Source of the DNA: Mycobacterium marinum
Lineage (GTDB): Bacteria > Actinomycetota > Actinomycetes > Mycobacteriales > Mycobacteriaceae
Reading direction: 5' to 3'
DNA: 64,000 nucleotides
NCBI RefSeq assembly: GCF_003391395.1
Contig: NZ_CP024190.1
Coordinates: forward strand, 2,790,001-2,854,000
A program made the position numbers and the translations under genes. A model generated the notes under the pieces. It saw nothing but the letters and a program-made list of their open reading frames with translations. It was not told the DNA's origin and did no database searches. Below are positions 45,663 through 54,060 of the stretch, in pieces. Each line of letters starts with the position of its first letter. The stretch's first letter is position 1.

Positions 45663-48600
45663 GTGATGTCGCGGGCGACGAGTCTGCGCCGGCAGCATGG
45701 CGACGGCGATCAAGAGTTCGCATCGGCTGTGGCGATTATCGGAGTGGCATGCAGGTTTCCCGGTGCGGCCAACCCCGGTGAGTTCTGGGAACTGGTGTCT
45801 GAGGGGCACGAAGTCGCCAAACCCATTGACCATGTCGGCGACTTCGATGCCGAATTTTTCAATGTCTCACCGCGCGAGGCGGCGGCGATGGACCCACGGC
45901 AGCGACTCGCCCTGGAACTGGCATGGGAACTATTCGAAGACGCCCGCATCGTTGCGGAATCCGTGCGCGGCGAGCCCATCGCCGTCTACCTCGGGGCAAT
46001 GAACGACGACTATGCGTTGCTGACGCTGGACCAGGCCCCGGACAAGCTCGATCACTACTCGTTCGCCGGGGCCAGTCGGGGGATGATCGCCAACCGGGTT
46101 TCCTACGGTTTCGCCCTGCACGGTCCCAGCATGACCGTCGATTGTGGGCAGTCTTCCTCGCTGGTCGCGGTGCACCTGGCCCGCGAATACCTGCGCGGCG
46201 CAGGTGGTGCCACGATGGCGATCGCGGGCGGCATTCACCTCAACCTGGCGAGCGAAACCGGCCGGCTGGAAACAGAGTTCGGGGCTGTGTCGGCCTCTGG
46301 CCGCACCTACGCATTCGACGCACGAGCCGATGGCTACGTGCGCAGCGAGGGCGGCGGCCTGGTGCTGCTCAAGCCATTGCGCGCCGCGCTCGAGGACGGA
46401 AACAGAATCCGCGCAGTAATTCTGGGCGCCGCCGTGGGCAGCGCTGGGCACACGGCGGGTGGACTGGCAGCCCCCTCGGCCGTCGCGGAAGCCGACGTGA
46501 TGCGGCGGGCGATGGCCAGCGCCGGCGTAGATCCCAACCAGATCGACTACGTCGAGGCACATGGAACCGGCACGCGAATCGGCGACACCACAGAGGCCCG
46601 GGCGCTGAGCGAGGTCTTTGCCACACGCGAGACCCCGGTGTGGCTGGGGTCGGTGAAGTCCAATATCGGCCACACCGGCGCCGCTGCCGGAGTCGCGGGC
46701 CTGATCAAGACGGTGCTCTCCCTGGAGAATGGCGCAATACCGGCCAGTCTCAACTACGTTGGCGGCAGCGCCGAGACAGACATGGAAAGCCATGGCCTGC
46801 GTGTCAGTACCACACTCACACCCTGGCCGCGCGGAGCCGGGCCCCGCCGGGCCGGGGTGTCGTCGTTCGGCATGGGCGGCACCAATGCGCATGTGATCGT
46901 GCAACAGGCTCCGATCCCGCAAGAGGCCGTGGCGGACCCCGACGGTACGGAAGCTACCGTGCCGTGGTTGGTTTCGGCGCGTTCTCGGGCGGCGTTGGCG
47001 GGGCAGGCGCAGCGGTTGGCTGCGTGGGTGGCCGAGCGGCCCTCGATCGATGTGGCCGATGTCGGCTGGTCGCTGCTGTCGACGCGGTCCGTGTTCGAGC
47101 ATCGGGCGGTGCTGGTGGGCGGTGATCGCGGCGGGTTCATGGCGGGGTTGGCGGCTTTAGCCTCAGGCGAACCGGGGGTCAACCTGGTCGCCGGACGTGG
47201 CGGCTCGGGGGGCAAGACCGTTCTGGTCTTTCCGGGACAGGGGTCGCAGTGGTTGGGCATGGGCCGGGATCTCTATGGCCGGTTCTCCGCGTTCGCCAAG
47301 GCTTTTGACGCGGTGGCTGACGCGTTGGACGAACACCTTCGCTTTCCGTTGCGAGAAGTGATCTGGGGTGCGGATGCGTCGCTGCTCGAGGGCACCGAGT
47401 TCGCTCAACCCGCGCTATTCGCCCTGGAAGTCGCGTTGGCGGCGTTGTTGCAGGCCTGGGGCGTGGTCGCCGATCTCGTCATGGGCCATTCGGTCGGAGA
47501 GATCTCTGCGGCTCACGTGGCCGGGGTGCTATCGCTGACGGACGCGGCGCGACTGGTGTCGGCGCGGGGTCGGTTGATGGCGCAGCTGCCGCCCGGCGGG
47601 GTGATGGTGGCGGTAACGGCCAGCGCGGCACAGGTGGCGCCGATGCTGGAGGAAGGCGTCAGTATCGCCGCGGTCAACGGGCCGGATTCGGTGGTGATTT
47701 CGGGCCCGGAGGCCGCGACAGCCGTGGTAGCGGATCGGCTGACGGGCCAGGGTTGTCGGGCGCACCGGTTGGCGGTCTCACATGCATTCCATTCGGCGTT
47801 GATGGAGCCGATGATGGCGCAGTTCGGCGCCACGATCAGCGGTATCGTCGCCCACGAGCCCCGGATTGCCTTGGTGTCCAACATGACTGGGCAGCTGGCT
47901 GCGGCGGGGTACGGAACCGCCAGCTACTGGGTCGAGCATGTGCGCAAACCCGTCCGGTTCGCCGACGGCGTGGCCTTGGCCGAATCATTGGGCGCCGCGA
48001 CTTTCCTCGAAACCGGGCCGAGCGCAGGCCTGGGTACATCGGTTGCGTTGCTGGCCAAGGGCCGTCCGGAAGTCGAATCCCTACTCACCGCGATGGGCCA
48101 GTTGTACGCGGACGGTGCGGACCTGGACTGGCGGGCGGCGTTCTCCGGTCTGCGCGCCCGGACGGTTACTCTGCCCACATATAGCTTCGCGCGGCAGCGG
48201 TTTTGGTTGGGTGAAGGCGCTGGCGGGAAGGCCGATAGCAGCGACGAGTCAGGGCTGCGGCCGCGTTTGGACAGCGTGGATTCCAAGGAGCGCTTTCGTC
48301 AGCTGGTTGATCTGGTGTGCCTACACGCGGCGATCGTCACCGGCCACTCGAACAGCCACCAGATCGACGCGGAACGTGCCTTCCAAGATCTTGGGTTTGA
48401 GTCGATGACCGGGGTGGAACTGCGCAATCGGTTGCGTGCCGCAACCGGCTTAGCGCTGTCTCGAACCATCATTTTTGACTATCCGACGCCAATGGCGCTG
48501 GCCCGGCACCTTGATGAACAGCTGTCCGGTGGCAATCACGAAGAATCAGACGACGACAAGATCTGGTCGGTCCTGCGAACCATTCCCGTTCGTGAGCTCA

Positions 48601-48755
48601 GGCGAAGCGGAATGCTGGACAAGTTATTGCTGTTGGCCGGCCAGGACGAAAGCCCGGCACCCGATGCAGCTGTCAGCGACGATGTCATCGACTCGCTGAG
48701 TCCCGAGGCGCTCGTTGCGATGGCGCTCGACTCCGAAGACGACGACCCTGACTGA
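45663..48755 (+). CDS. pks9: Type I polyketide synthase KSQ-AT-ACP (loading-module type)
   Basis: 1030 residues from GTG 45663 (ATG 45666 is next). KS (about 22-445) has Gln163 in VDCGQSSSLVA where the catalytic Cys should be, while the catalytic His residues in EAHGTGT and IGHTGAA remain. This is the KSQ pattern of decarboxylating loading domains. AT has GHSVG Ser610 and HAFH 707-710 (malonyl). ACP has Ser914 in GFESMTG instead of DSL. There are no reductive domains and no long N-terminal docking coil, fitting a protein that starts a chain. The C-terminal tail DSLSPEALVAMALDSEDD looks like a docking element. Matches Rv1664 in place and size. Confidence 0.93.
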   Translation: MMSRATSLRRQHGDGDQEFASAVAIIGVACRFPGAANPGEFWELVSEGHEVAKPIDHVGDFDAEFFNVSPREAAAMDPRQRLALELAWELFEDARIVAESVRGEPIAVYLGAMNDDYALLTLDQAPDKLDHYSFAGASRGMIANRVSYGFALHGPSMTVDCGQSSSLVAVHLAREYLRGAGGATMAIAGGIHLNLASETGRLETEFGAVSASGRTYAFDARADGYVRSEGGGLVLLKPLRAALEDGNRIRAVILGAAVGSAGHTAGGLAAPSAVAEADVMRRAMASAGVDPNQIDYVEAHGTGTRIGDTTEARALSEVFATRETPVWLGSVKSNIGHTGAAAGVAGLIKTVLSLENGAIPASLNYVGGSAETDMESHGLRVSTTLTPWPRGAGPRRAGVSSFGMGGTNAHVIVQQAPIPQEAVADPDGTEATVPWLVSARSRAALAGQAQRLAAWVAERPSIDVADVGWSLLSTRSVFEHRAVLVGGDRGGFMAGLAALASGEPGVNLVAGRGGSGGKTVLVFPGQGSQWLGMGRDLYGRFSAFAKAFDAVADALDEHLRFPLREVIWGADASLLEGTEFAQPALFALEVALAALLQAWGVVADLVMGHSVGEISAAHVAGVLSLTDAARLVSARGRLMAQLPPGGVMVAVTASAAQVAPMLEEGVSIAAVNGPDSVVISGPEAATAVVADRLTGQGCRAHRLAVSHAFHSALMEPMMAQFGATISGIVAHEPRIALVSNMTGQLAAAGYGTASYWVEHVRKPVRFADGVALAESLGAATFLETGPSAGLGTSVALLAKGRPEVESLLTAMGQLYADGADLDWRAAFSGLRARTVTLPTYSFARQRFWLGEGAGGKADSSDESGLRPRLDSVDSKERFRQLVDLVCLHAAIVTGHSNSHQIDAERAFQDLGFESMTGVELRNRLRAATGLALSRTIIFDYPTPMALARHLDEQLSGGNHEESDDDKIWSVLRTIPVRELRRSGMLDKLLLLAGQDESPAPDAAVSDDVIDSLSPEALVAMALDSEDDDPD

Positions 48756-48830
48756 CGAATTTGCACCGCACAGCACAAATTACGCGGCATTGCTGGTCGC
48801 ATATACGACATGTGTTGAATACGTGCGACT

Positions 48831-48859
48831 TTGCGAGACCCCGCAGATCCGCCTAAACT
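48831..48859 (+). promoter_or_regulatory. Candidate promoter of pks11
   Basis: TTGCGA (48831-48836), 17-base spacer, TAAACT (48854-48859); transcription would start about 45 bases before the pks11 ATG. The CTAAACTTC string around the -10 is shared with the region before pks10. Confidence 0.5.
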
Positions 48860-48908
48860 TCAGTATCGCTACGGGTGGGCTGGCCGATAAGTAATTGAGG
48901 GCAGAGCA

Positions 48909-49970
48909 ATGAGTGTTATCGCAGGTGTGTCTGGTGCGTTACCACCGCATCGTTATAGCCAAAGTGAGATCACCGAGTCGTTTCTCGAGTTCCCCGGCCT
49001 GAAGGAACATGAAGAGATTGTTCGGCGCATGCATGCCGCGGCGAAGGTCAACAGCCGCCAATTTGTTTTGCCACTCGAGCAATACCCGGCGCTGACCGAC
49101 TTCGGCGATGCAAACGAGATCTTCATCGAAAAAGCCGTGGATCTTGGCGTTGAGGCCCTGATGGGCGCGCTTGACGAGGCGGGATTGACGCCTCAGGACA
49201 TCGACCTGATCATCACCACGACGGTCACCGGAGTCGCGGTCCCGTCGCTGGATGCCCGGATTGCCGGCCGCCTCGGACTGCGCCCCGACGTACGCCGTAT
49301 GCCGCTTTTCGGCCTGGGGTGCGTGGCGGGTGCGGCCGGGGTGGCGCGCCTGCATGACTACCTGCGGGGTGCGCCCGACGGCGTCGCGGTGCTGATCGCT
49401 GTCGAGTTGTGCTCGCTCACTTATCCCGCCGTCACACCCACCGTGTCGGGCATCGTGGGGACCGCGTTGTTTGGCGACGGCGCAGCGGCCGTGGTCGCTG
49501 TCGGCGACCGGCGCGCGGAACAGATTCGTGCCGGCGGCCCTGACATCCTCGACTCGCGCAGCCGCCTGTACCCGGAGTCGCTGGACATCATGGGCTGGGA
49601 TGTTGGGTCTCACGGGCTGCAGCTGAGGCTGGCTCCGGAACTGACGAATCTGATCGAGGAATACCTGCCAGACGACGTTGACGCCTTCTTGGCCATGCAC
49701 GATCTGACCAAGAACGACATCGGTGCATGGGTGAGTCACCCGGGCGGACCCAAGGTCCTCGACGCGATCACCAACAGCCTCGGGTTGCCCTCGGATGCCC
49801 TCGAGCTGACGTGGCGCTCATTGGGCGAAATCGGCAACCTTTCCTCGGCGTCGGTGTTGCACATTCTGCGTGACACCATCGCCAAAGTTCCGCCCAGCGG
49901 CAGCCCGGGTCTGATGCTGGCCATGGGTCCCGGATTCTGCGCGGAGCTGGTGTTACTGCGCTGGCACTGA
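48909..49970 (+). CDS. pks11: Type III polyketide synthase (chalcone synthase-like)
   Basis: 353 residues. Same enzyme type as pks10 and clearly a paralogue (MSVIAGVSGALPPHRYSQSE start). Cys138 in LFGLGCVAGAAG, His in VSHPGGPK and Asn in EIGNLSSASV complete the triad. M. tuberculosis Pks11 is reported to make alkylpyrones from long acyl-CoA; that activity is plausible here but unproven. Its 3' end overlaps the 3' end of the opposing cyp139 by 18 bases. GGGCAGAGCA precedes ATG. Confidence 0.94.
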   Translation: MSVIAGVSGALPPHRYSQSEITESFLEFPGLKEHEEIVRRMHAAAKVNSRQFVLPLEQYPALTDFGDANEIFIEKAVDLGVEALMGALDEAGLTPQDIDLIITTTVTGVAVPSLDARIAGRLGLRPDVRRMPLFGLGCVAGAAGVARLHDYLRGAPDGVAVLIAVELCSLTYPAVTPTVSGIVGTALFGDGAAAVVAVGDRRAEQIRAGGPDILDSRSRLYPESLDIMGWDVGSHGLQLRLAPELTNLIEEYLPDDVDAFLAMHDLTKNDIGAWVSHPGGPKVLDAITNSLGLPSDALELTWRSLGEIGNLSSASVLHILRDTIAKVPPSGSPGLMLAMGPGFCAELVLLRWH

Positions 49971-51254
49971 GTCGACGAATTCGACTTTCAACCCCGGTTT
50001 GGGGGCCAGTGCCGCAAAATTGGCCGCGCGGATGCGCTGAGCGGGCAACCTAAGCCTGGTGCGCGCGACTAGCCGGGCGAGCAGCACCACCAGCTCGGTG
50101 GTGGCCATCGCCGCCCCGATACAGCGGTGCAGTCCGCCGCTGAACGGGATGAACTCATGAGGCGCGGGCTTGCGGTAGTCCGGTGCGGCGGGATCCCAGC
50201 GCTGCGGGAGAAACTGTGTGGGATTCGGCCATACTTCGGGGATTCGATGGGTTACGTATGCGCTGAAGATCAGCAGTCGTCCCGAGTTGATCCGGTGCCC
50301 GTCGAACCAGAGGTCGCGGATCAGCCGGCGCGCCGAGACCACTCCCGGTGAGTAGAGCCGAAGCGTTTCGTGCACAACGCCATTGAGGTAGGTGAGAGCG
50401 CCGAGGGTCTCGGCGCTGGGCGCGGTGCCGCCGAGCACCCGGGCAACCTCGCGGGCCGCCGTCTCCCAGGCGCCGGGCAACGTGAGCAAGGTGTAGGTGG
50501 CCCACGCCAGCGCACCGCTGGTGGTCTCGTAGCCGGCCGCGATGAGCGAAACGATGGAGTCGCGAATCTCGTTGTCGCTCAACGCGCAGCCTTCTTCGGA
50601 ACGGCCGTTGATCAGTGCGGTCAGCATGCGGTCGTCGGGGCTGGGCCCCGCGCGAGCGTTGGCGATTTCAGCATCGATCAGTTCGTCGATGCGGGTGCGC
50701 GCGGCCATCGCCCGCCGCCAACCCGGTGAGTTGAGCCGCTGCTGTAGTTGCATCACCTGGGGCAGCCGGTGGGTCAGGTCGATCAGAGGCTGCAGTTGTC
50801 GGCCCAGATAGTCCGAATGGGAGGCCAGCCGTAGGCCGAACAGGCTCTCGGTCGTGCTGCGGCGCACCGCGCAACGAAACTCCTGGTAAATGTCCAGTGG
50901 TTGCCCTGGCCGCCAGCTGTCGATGACGTTGTCGATGGTGGACACCATGGTGGCGACATAGTCCTGCACGCTTCGGTGTCGCAGTCCGGGCGCCACGATG
51001 CTGCGGCGACGGCGGTGATCCTCGCCGTCGCTGACGATCAGTGCGGTCGGTCCATCGACGGGCACCAGGCTCTCGAACGTCTCGCGCCAGCTGAACGCGT
51101 CGGCATTGGCGAACACGAACCTGTTCGCCTCGGGGCCCAGCAGATAGACGAAACCGTGGCGCCCGACTCCCGCGTCGATGAATGCACCACGGCGCCGATA
51201 CAGCGCCAGCAGTGCCTCCCCGGGACGGTAGGGCACCGTCCGGTAGGTGCTCAT
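49953..51254 (-). CDS. cyp139: Cytochrome P450 CYP139
   Basis: 433 residues. Haem-thiolate motif FSGGLHRCIG with Cys378, ExxR in VVHETLRLY, and the oxygen-activation helix AGYETTSGALAW are present. A soluble P450, expected to hydroxylate a lipid or polyketide; CYP139 is conserved next to this pks cluster, so tailoring of its product is the natural guess. Its start overlaps the stop of the ABC-F gene (ATGA at 51251-51254), so the two are co-translated from a promoter upstream of 53020. Confidence 0.93.
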   Translation of the reverse strand: MSTYRTVPYRPGEALLALYRRRGAFIDAGVGRHGFVYLLGPEANRFVFANADAFSWRETFESLVPVDGPTALIVSDGEDHRRRRSIVAPGLRHRSVQDYVATMVSTIDNVIDSWRPGQPLDIYQEFRCAVRRSTTESLFGLRLASHSDYLGRQLQPLIDLTHRLPQVMQLQQRLNSPGWRRAMAARTRIDELIDAEIANARAGPSPDDRMLTALINGRSEEGCALSDNEIRDSIVSLIAAGYETTSGALAWATYTLLTLPGAWETAAREVARVLGGTAPSAETLGALTYLNGVVHETLRLYSPGVVSARRLIRDLWFDGHRINSGRLLIFSAYVTHRIPEVWPNPTQFLPQRWDPAAPDYRKPAPHEFIPFSGGLHRCIGAAMATTELVVLLARLVARTRLRLPAQRIRAANFAALAPKPGLKVEFVDSVPAQ

Positions 51255-53020
51255 TCAAGTGTCTCGGAGAGTTTGAGCCAACGCTCCTCGGTCGCGACAA
51301 CCTCGTCTTCGAGCGCCCGCAGCTGCTGGGTCAGCTCGGTGATCCCGACGTGATCGGACTGGTCGTATTCGGCGAGTTCGGTGTGCTTTGCCGCGATGCG
51401 TTCGGCCAGACGGGCGAGTTGGCGGTCGAGTGCGGTCAACTCTTTCTCGGCGGCCCGGCGCTGAGCGCCCGACATCGCCTGTGCTGGCGCGGCCGGTTCT
51501 TGGCTGGCCTTGGCCGCCGGACGTGCCGCCATTTGCAGGTATTCGTCGATGCCGCCCGGCAGGTGGCGCAGCTGGCCGTCCAGGATCGCGTACTGCTGAT
51601 CGGTGACTCGTTCGAGCAGATAGCGGTCGTGCGAGACGACGATCATGGTGCCGGCCCAGGAGTCGAGTAGGTCCTCGGCGGCGGTCAGCATGTCGGTATC
51701 GACGTCGTTGGTCGGCTCGTCGAGAAGTAGCACGTTGGGTTCCGACAGCAGGGTGAGCATCAGCTGCAACCGCCGCCGCTGCCCGCCGGAGAGTTCGCTG
51801 ACTCGCGCGGACAGTTGCCCCTTGGCGAAGCCCAGGCGTTCCAGCAACTGTGTCGGGGTGACTTCGCGCCCGTCGACCTGGTAGTCGGCGCGCAGCCGGC
51901 CCAACACATCGGCGATCCGGTCTTCGGCGGCCGAGGCCAGCGCGTCGCCCTGCTGATCAAGCACGGCGATCCGGACGGTCTTGCCGCGCTTGACGCGACC
52001 CGAGTCGGGTTGGATGGTCCCGGCGATCAGCCCCAGCAGGGTGGACTTTCCGGCGCCGTTGGCGCCGACGATGCCGGTGCGCTCACCCGGGCCGATCCGC
52101 CACTCGACCTCACGCAGCACCGGGCGGTCACCGTAGGACACCGACACGTCGAGTAGATCGATGACGTCCTTGCCCAGCCGGGCGGTGGCGAGCTTGGCCA
52201 GTTCGACGGTGTTGCGCAGCGGCGGCACGTCGGCGATCAGTTGATTTGCGGCCTCGATCCGGAACTTCGGTTTAGAGGTTCGCGCTGGCGGGCCGCGCCG
52301 CAACCAGGCCAATTCTTTGCGCATCAGGTTCTGCCGCTTGGCTTCGGCCGTGGCCGCCAGCCGGTCGCGTTCCACTCGCTGCAGCACGTAGGCCGCGTAA
52401 CCGCCTTCAAAGGGCTCCACGATTCCGTCGTGAACTTCCCAGGTGGTGGTGGCGATCTCGTCGAGAAACCAGCGGTCGTGGGTGACCAGCAGCAGTCCGC
52501 CGGTGTTGCGCGCCCAGCGTTGTTGGAGGTGGCTGGCCAGCCAGGTGATTCCTTCGATGTCGAGGTGGTTGGTGGGCTCGTCTAGGGCGATCACATCCCA
52601 GTCGCCGATCAGGAGGCGGGCCAGCTGCACACGCCGGCGCTGGCCGCCGCTGAGCGTGCCAACCTTGGCGTGCCAGCCAATGTCGGATACCAGGCCGCTG
52701 ACCACGTCGCGGATGCGCGCGTTGCCGGCCCACTGGTGTTCGGGCTGGTCCCCGACAAGTGTCCAACCGACGGTATGGCTCGGGTCCAGGTTGTCGCTTT
52801 GGCTGACCGCGCCGATACGCAAGCCACTGCGTCGGGTCACCCGGCCGGAGTCCGGTTGCAGTCCTCCGGTGAGCAGCCCGAGCAGACTGGACTTGCCGTC
52901 CCCATTTCGACCGACGATCCCGATGCGTGCGCCATCGTTGACGCCCAATGTCACCGAGTCGAATATCACCTGAGTCGGATATGCCAGGTGTATGGACTCG
53001 GCCCCGAGTAGGTGTGCCAC
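51251..53020 (-). CDS. ABC-F family ATPase (intact Rv1668c-Rv1667c)
   Basis: 589 residues from GTG 53020. Two ABC domains without membrane segments: Walker A VGRNGDGKSSLL and VGANGAGKSTLL, signatures LSGGQRRRVQLARLL and LSGGQRRRLQLMLTLL, Walker B IALDEPTNHLD and LLLDEPTNDVD, joined by the charged linker typical of ABC-F, and a C-terminal coiled coil (EKELTALDRQLARLAERIAA). ABC-F proteins act on the ribosome, some protecting against macrolides or lincosamides; older annotation as a macrolide transporter is not supported because there is no transport domain. H37Rv carries two shorter genes of about 372 and 217 residues; their sum equals this length. Confidence 0.92.
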   Translation of the reverse strand: MAHLLGAESIHLAYPTQVIFDSVTLGVNDGARIGIVGRNGDGKSSLLGLLTGGLQPDSGRVTRRSGLRIGAVSQSDNLDPSHTVGWTLVGDQPEHQWAGNARIRDVVSGLVSDIGWHAKVGTLSGGQRRRVQLARLLIGDWDVIALDEPTNHLDIEGITWLASHLQQRWARNTGGLLLVTHDRWFLDEIATTTWEVHDGIVEPFEGGYAAYVLQRVERDRLAATAEAKRQNLMRKELAWLRRGPPARTSKPKFRIEAANQLIADVPPLRNTVELAKLATARLGKDVIDLLDVSVSYGDRPVLREVEWRIGPGERTGIVGANGAGKSTLLGLIAGTIQPDSGRVKRGKTVRIAVLDQQGDALASAAEDRIADVLGRLRADYQVDGREVTPTQLLERLGFAKGQLSARVSELSGGQRRRLQLMLTLLSEPNVLLLDEPTNDVDTDMLTAAEDLLDSWAGTMIVVSHDRYLLERVTDQQYAILDGQLRHLPGGIDEYLQMAARPAAKASQEPAAPAQAMSGAQRRAAEKELTALDRQLARLAERIAAKHTELAEYDQSDHVGITELTQQLRALEDEVVATEERWLKLSETLE

Positions 53021-53434
53021 CGGCCCAAAACTACCGGCGAGGATGCCGGCGGCTTGCGTTCGGTCGCCGACCCAACATCGGTCACCCCGCCGACCGGGGG
53101 ATGTGCTCGCCGAGAAGGTGCCCGTCGGGGATTTGCTGGGTAGGTCTTGCGCGACACGTCGGCCGATGGGTCTGGGTGGGTGAGTGAACGTCGCTTCTTC
53201 GCCGAGACGGCGACCTGTTACGTCAGCGTGGTTGGGTGACTAGGTCGAAGGGATCCTCGGCGGTGGCGACGGGGGAGCGGGCACCTTCCCATTATACCCG
53301 GTACAGGTATCTGGTATAGCCGAGTTGTGGCGCCGCGCCGTGACGCCTCCGGGTTTCGCTCGAAAGAACCACGTCAACAGCTCGTATTCGGGGCATGCTG
53401 CCGCGCTGGTGCGGGCTGGCCGGTTTCGCGCTGG
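53021..53434. other. Divergent intergenic region before the LpqS-like gene
   Basis: About 410 bases with no supportable gene. It should hold the promoter for the ABC-F/cyp139 pair on the minus strand. A short T/A-richer run at 53285-53320 is a likely promoter segment, but I could not assign hexamers. This is the left border of the region where synteny with H37Rv is lost. Confidence 0.4.
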
Positions 53435-53438
53435 GATA

Positions 53439-53453
53439 TACCCCCTAGGGGTG
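53439..53453 (+). promoter_or_regulatory. Copper-repressor (RicR/CsoR)-type palindrome
   Basis: TACCCCCTAGGGGTG contains the perfect palindrome CCCCTAGGGG (53442-53451) and fits TACCC-N5-GGGTA, the RicR box as I recall it, with one mismatch in the last base. It lies 17 bases before the ATG of a protein resembling LpqS, a member of the M. tuberculosis RicR regulon. Copper should relieve repression. Confidence 0.65.
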
Positions 53454-53470
53454 CTAGTCTGATCGCTGCC

Positions 53471-53899
53471 ATGTGCGTTGAGAGGACTCTCCTGAAACCG
53501 TGGCCGCGTTACCTGATCGCCGCGGTCGCTGTCGTTTGGTTGCTCGGGAGCCTCATTGCGTGCCACGGGCGACAGGCCGAGAGTGCCGCTGGTCGGGCAC
53601 TGTCAAACCTGATCGCCGCGTCCGGTCAAGTGTTTGCTGGATCGCCCGGCGTGCGGGCCGCCCACGATTGCCACTGCGTGCGGCAGACCCAAGCTTGCCC
53701 CGACGCGATACAGCACGGCTGGATAACCGGCGCGGTTGGACCGGGCGTCCTGGCGACAGAGGTCGCGCTGGTCGCTTGGCTGGCTGTAACGGTGTTCTCG
53801 GCCACCCGAGGGCCGCCGGGATCGCCTGGGCCTATTCGCCTTGTCATGGCCGCTACGGGCCGGAGCATCCTGGCCCGGAACTGCATCTCTCGCCGCTGA
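53471..53899 (+). CDS. LpqS-like putative lipoprotein, probably copper-responsive
   Basis: 142 residues. N-terminal signal: hydrophobic stretch LIAAVAVVWLLGSLIAC with a lipobox-like LIAC, so Cys31 may be lipidated and the protein anchored outside the membrane. A Cys/His cluster HDCHCVRQTQAC (about 65-76) could bind copper. A second hydrophobic segment (about 93-110) is followed by a basic tail ending RNCISRR, close to the RFCLARR ending I recall for LpqS (Rv0847). With the palindrome directly upstream, a role in copper response is likely. Family membership rests on these short motifs. A flavoprotein gene follows after 161 bases. Confidence 0.65.
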   Translation: MCVERTLLKPWPRYLIAAVAVVWLLGSLIACHGRQAESAAGRALSNLIAASGQVFAGSPGVRAAHDCHCVRQTQACPDAIQHGWITGAVGPGVLATEVALVAWLAVTVFSATRGPPGSPGPIRLVMAATGRSILARNCISRR

Positions 53900-54060
53900 C
53901 CGGTCAGCGTTCGCCGCTGTCCAGGTCCGATGCCGCGTGTTCGCGGCACTTGATGCAGGAAAGAGAATGTCGTGAATCGTGTTGTGGACCGAAGGTGCCA
54001 CCAGACAAATGCCGGCCCCACTGGGTCGGTGCGTTGCGCCAACGCGGAGCGGGTGCGGTC

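Noticed and set aside
46140..46160. Pks9 as an inactivated synthase because the KS Cys is missing
   Set aside because: Replacement is specifically Gln with both catalytic His kept, and AT and ACP motifs are intact, which fits a KSQ loading domain better than decay.
53500..54060. Extended start for the D-amino-acid-oxidase-like gene
   Set aside because: Would overlap the LpqS-like gene in another frame and push the FAD motif 200 residues inward.
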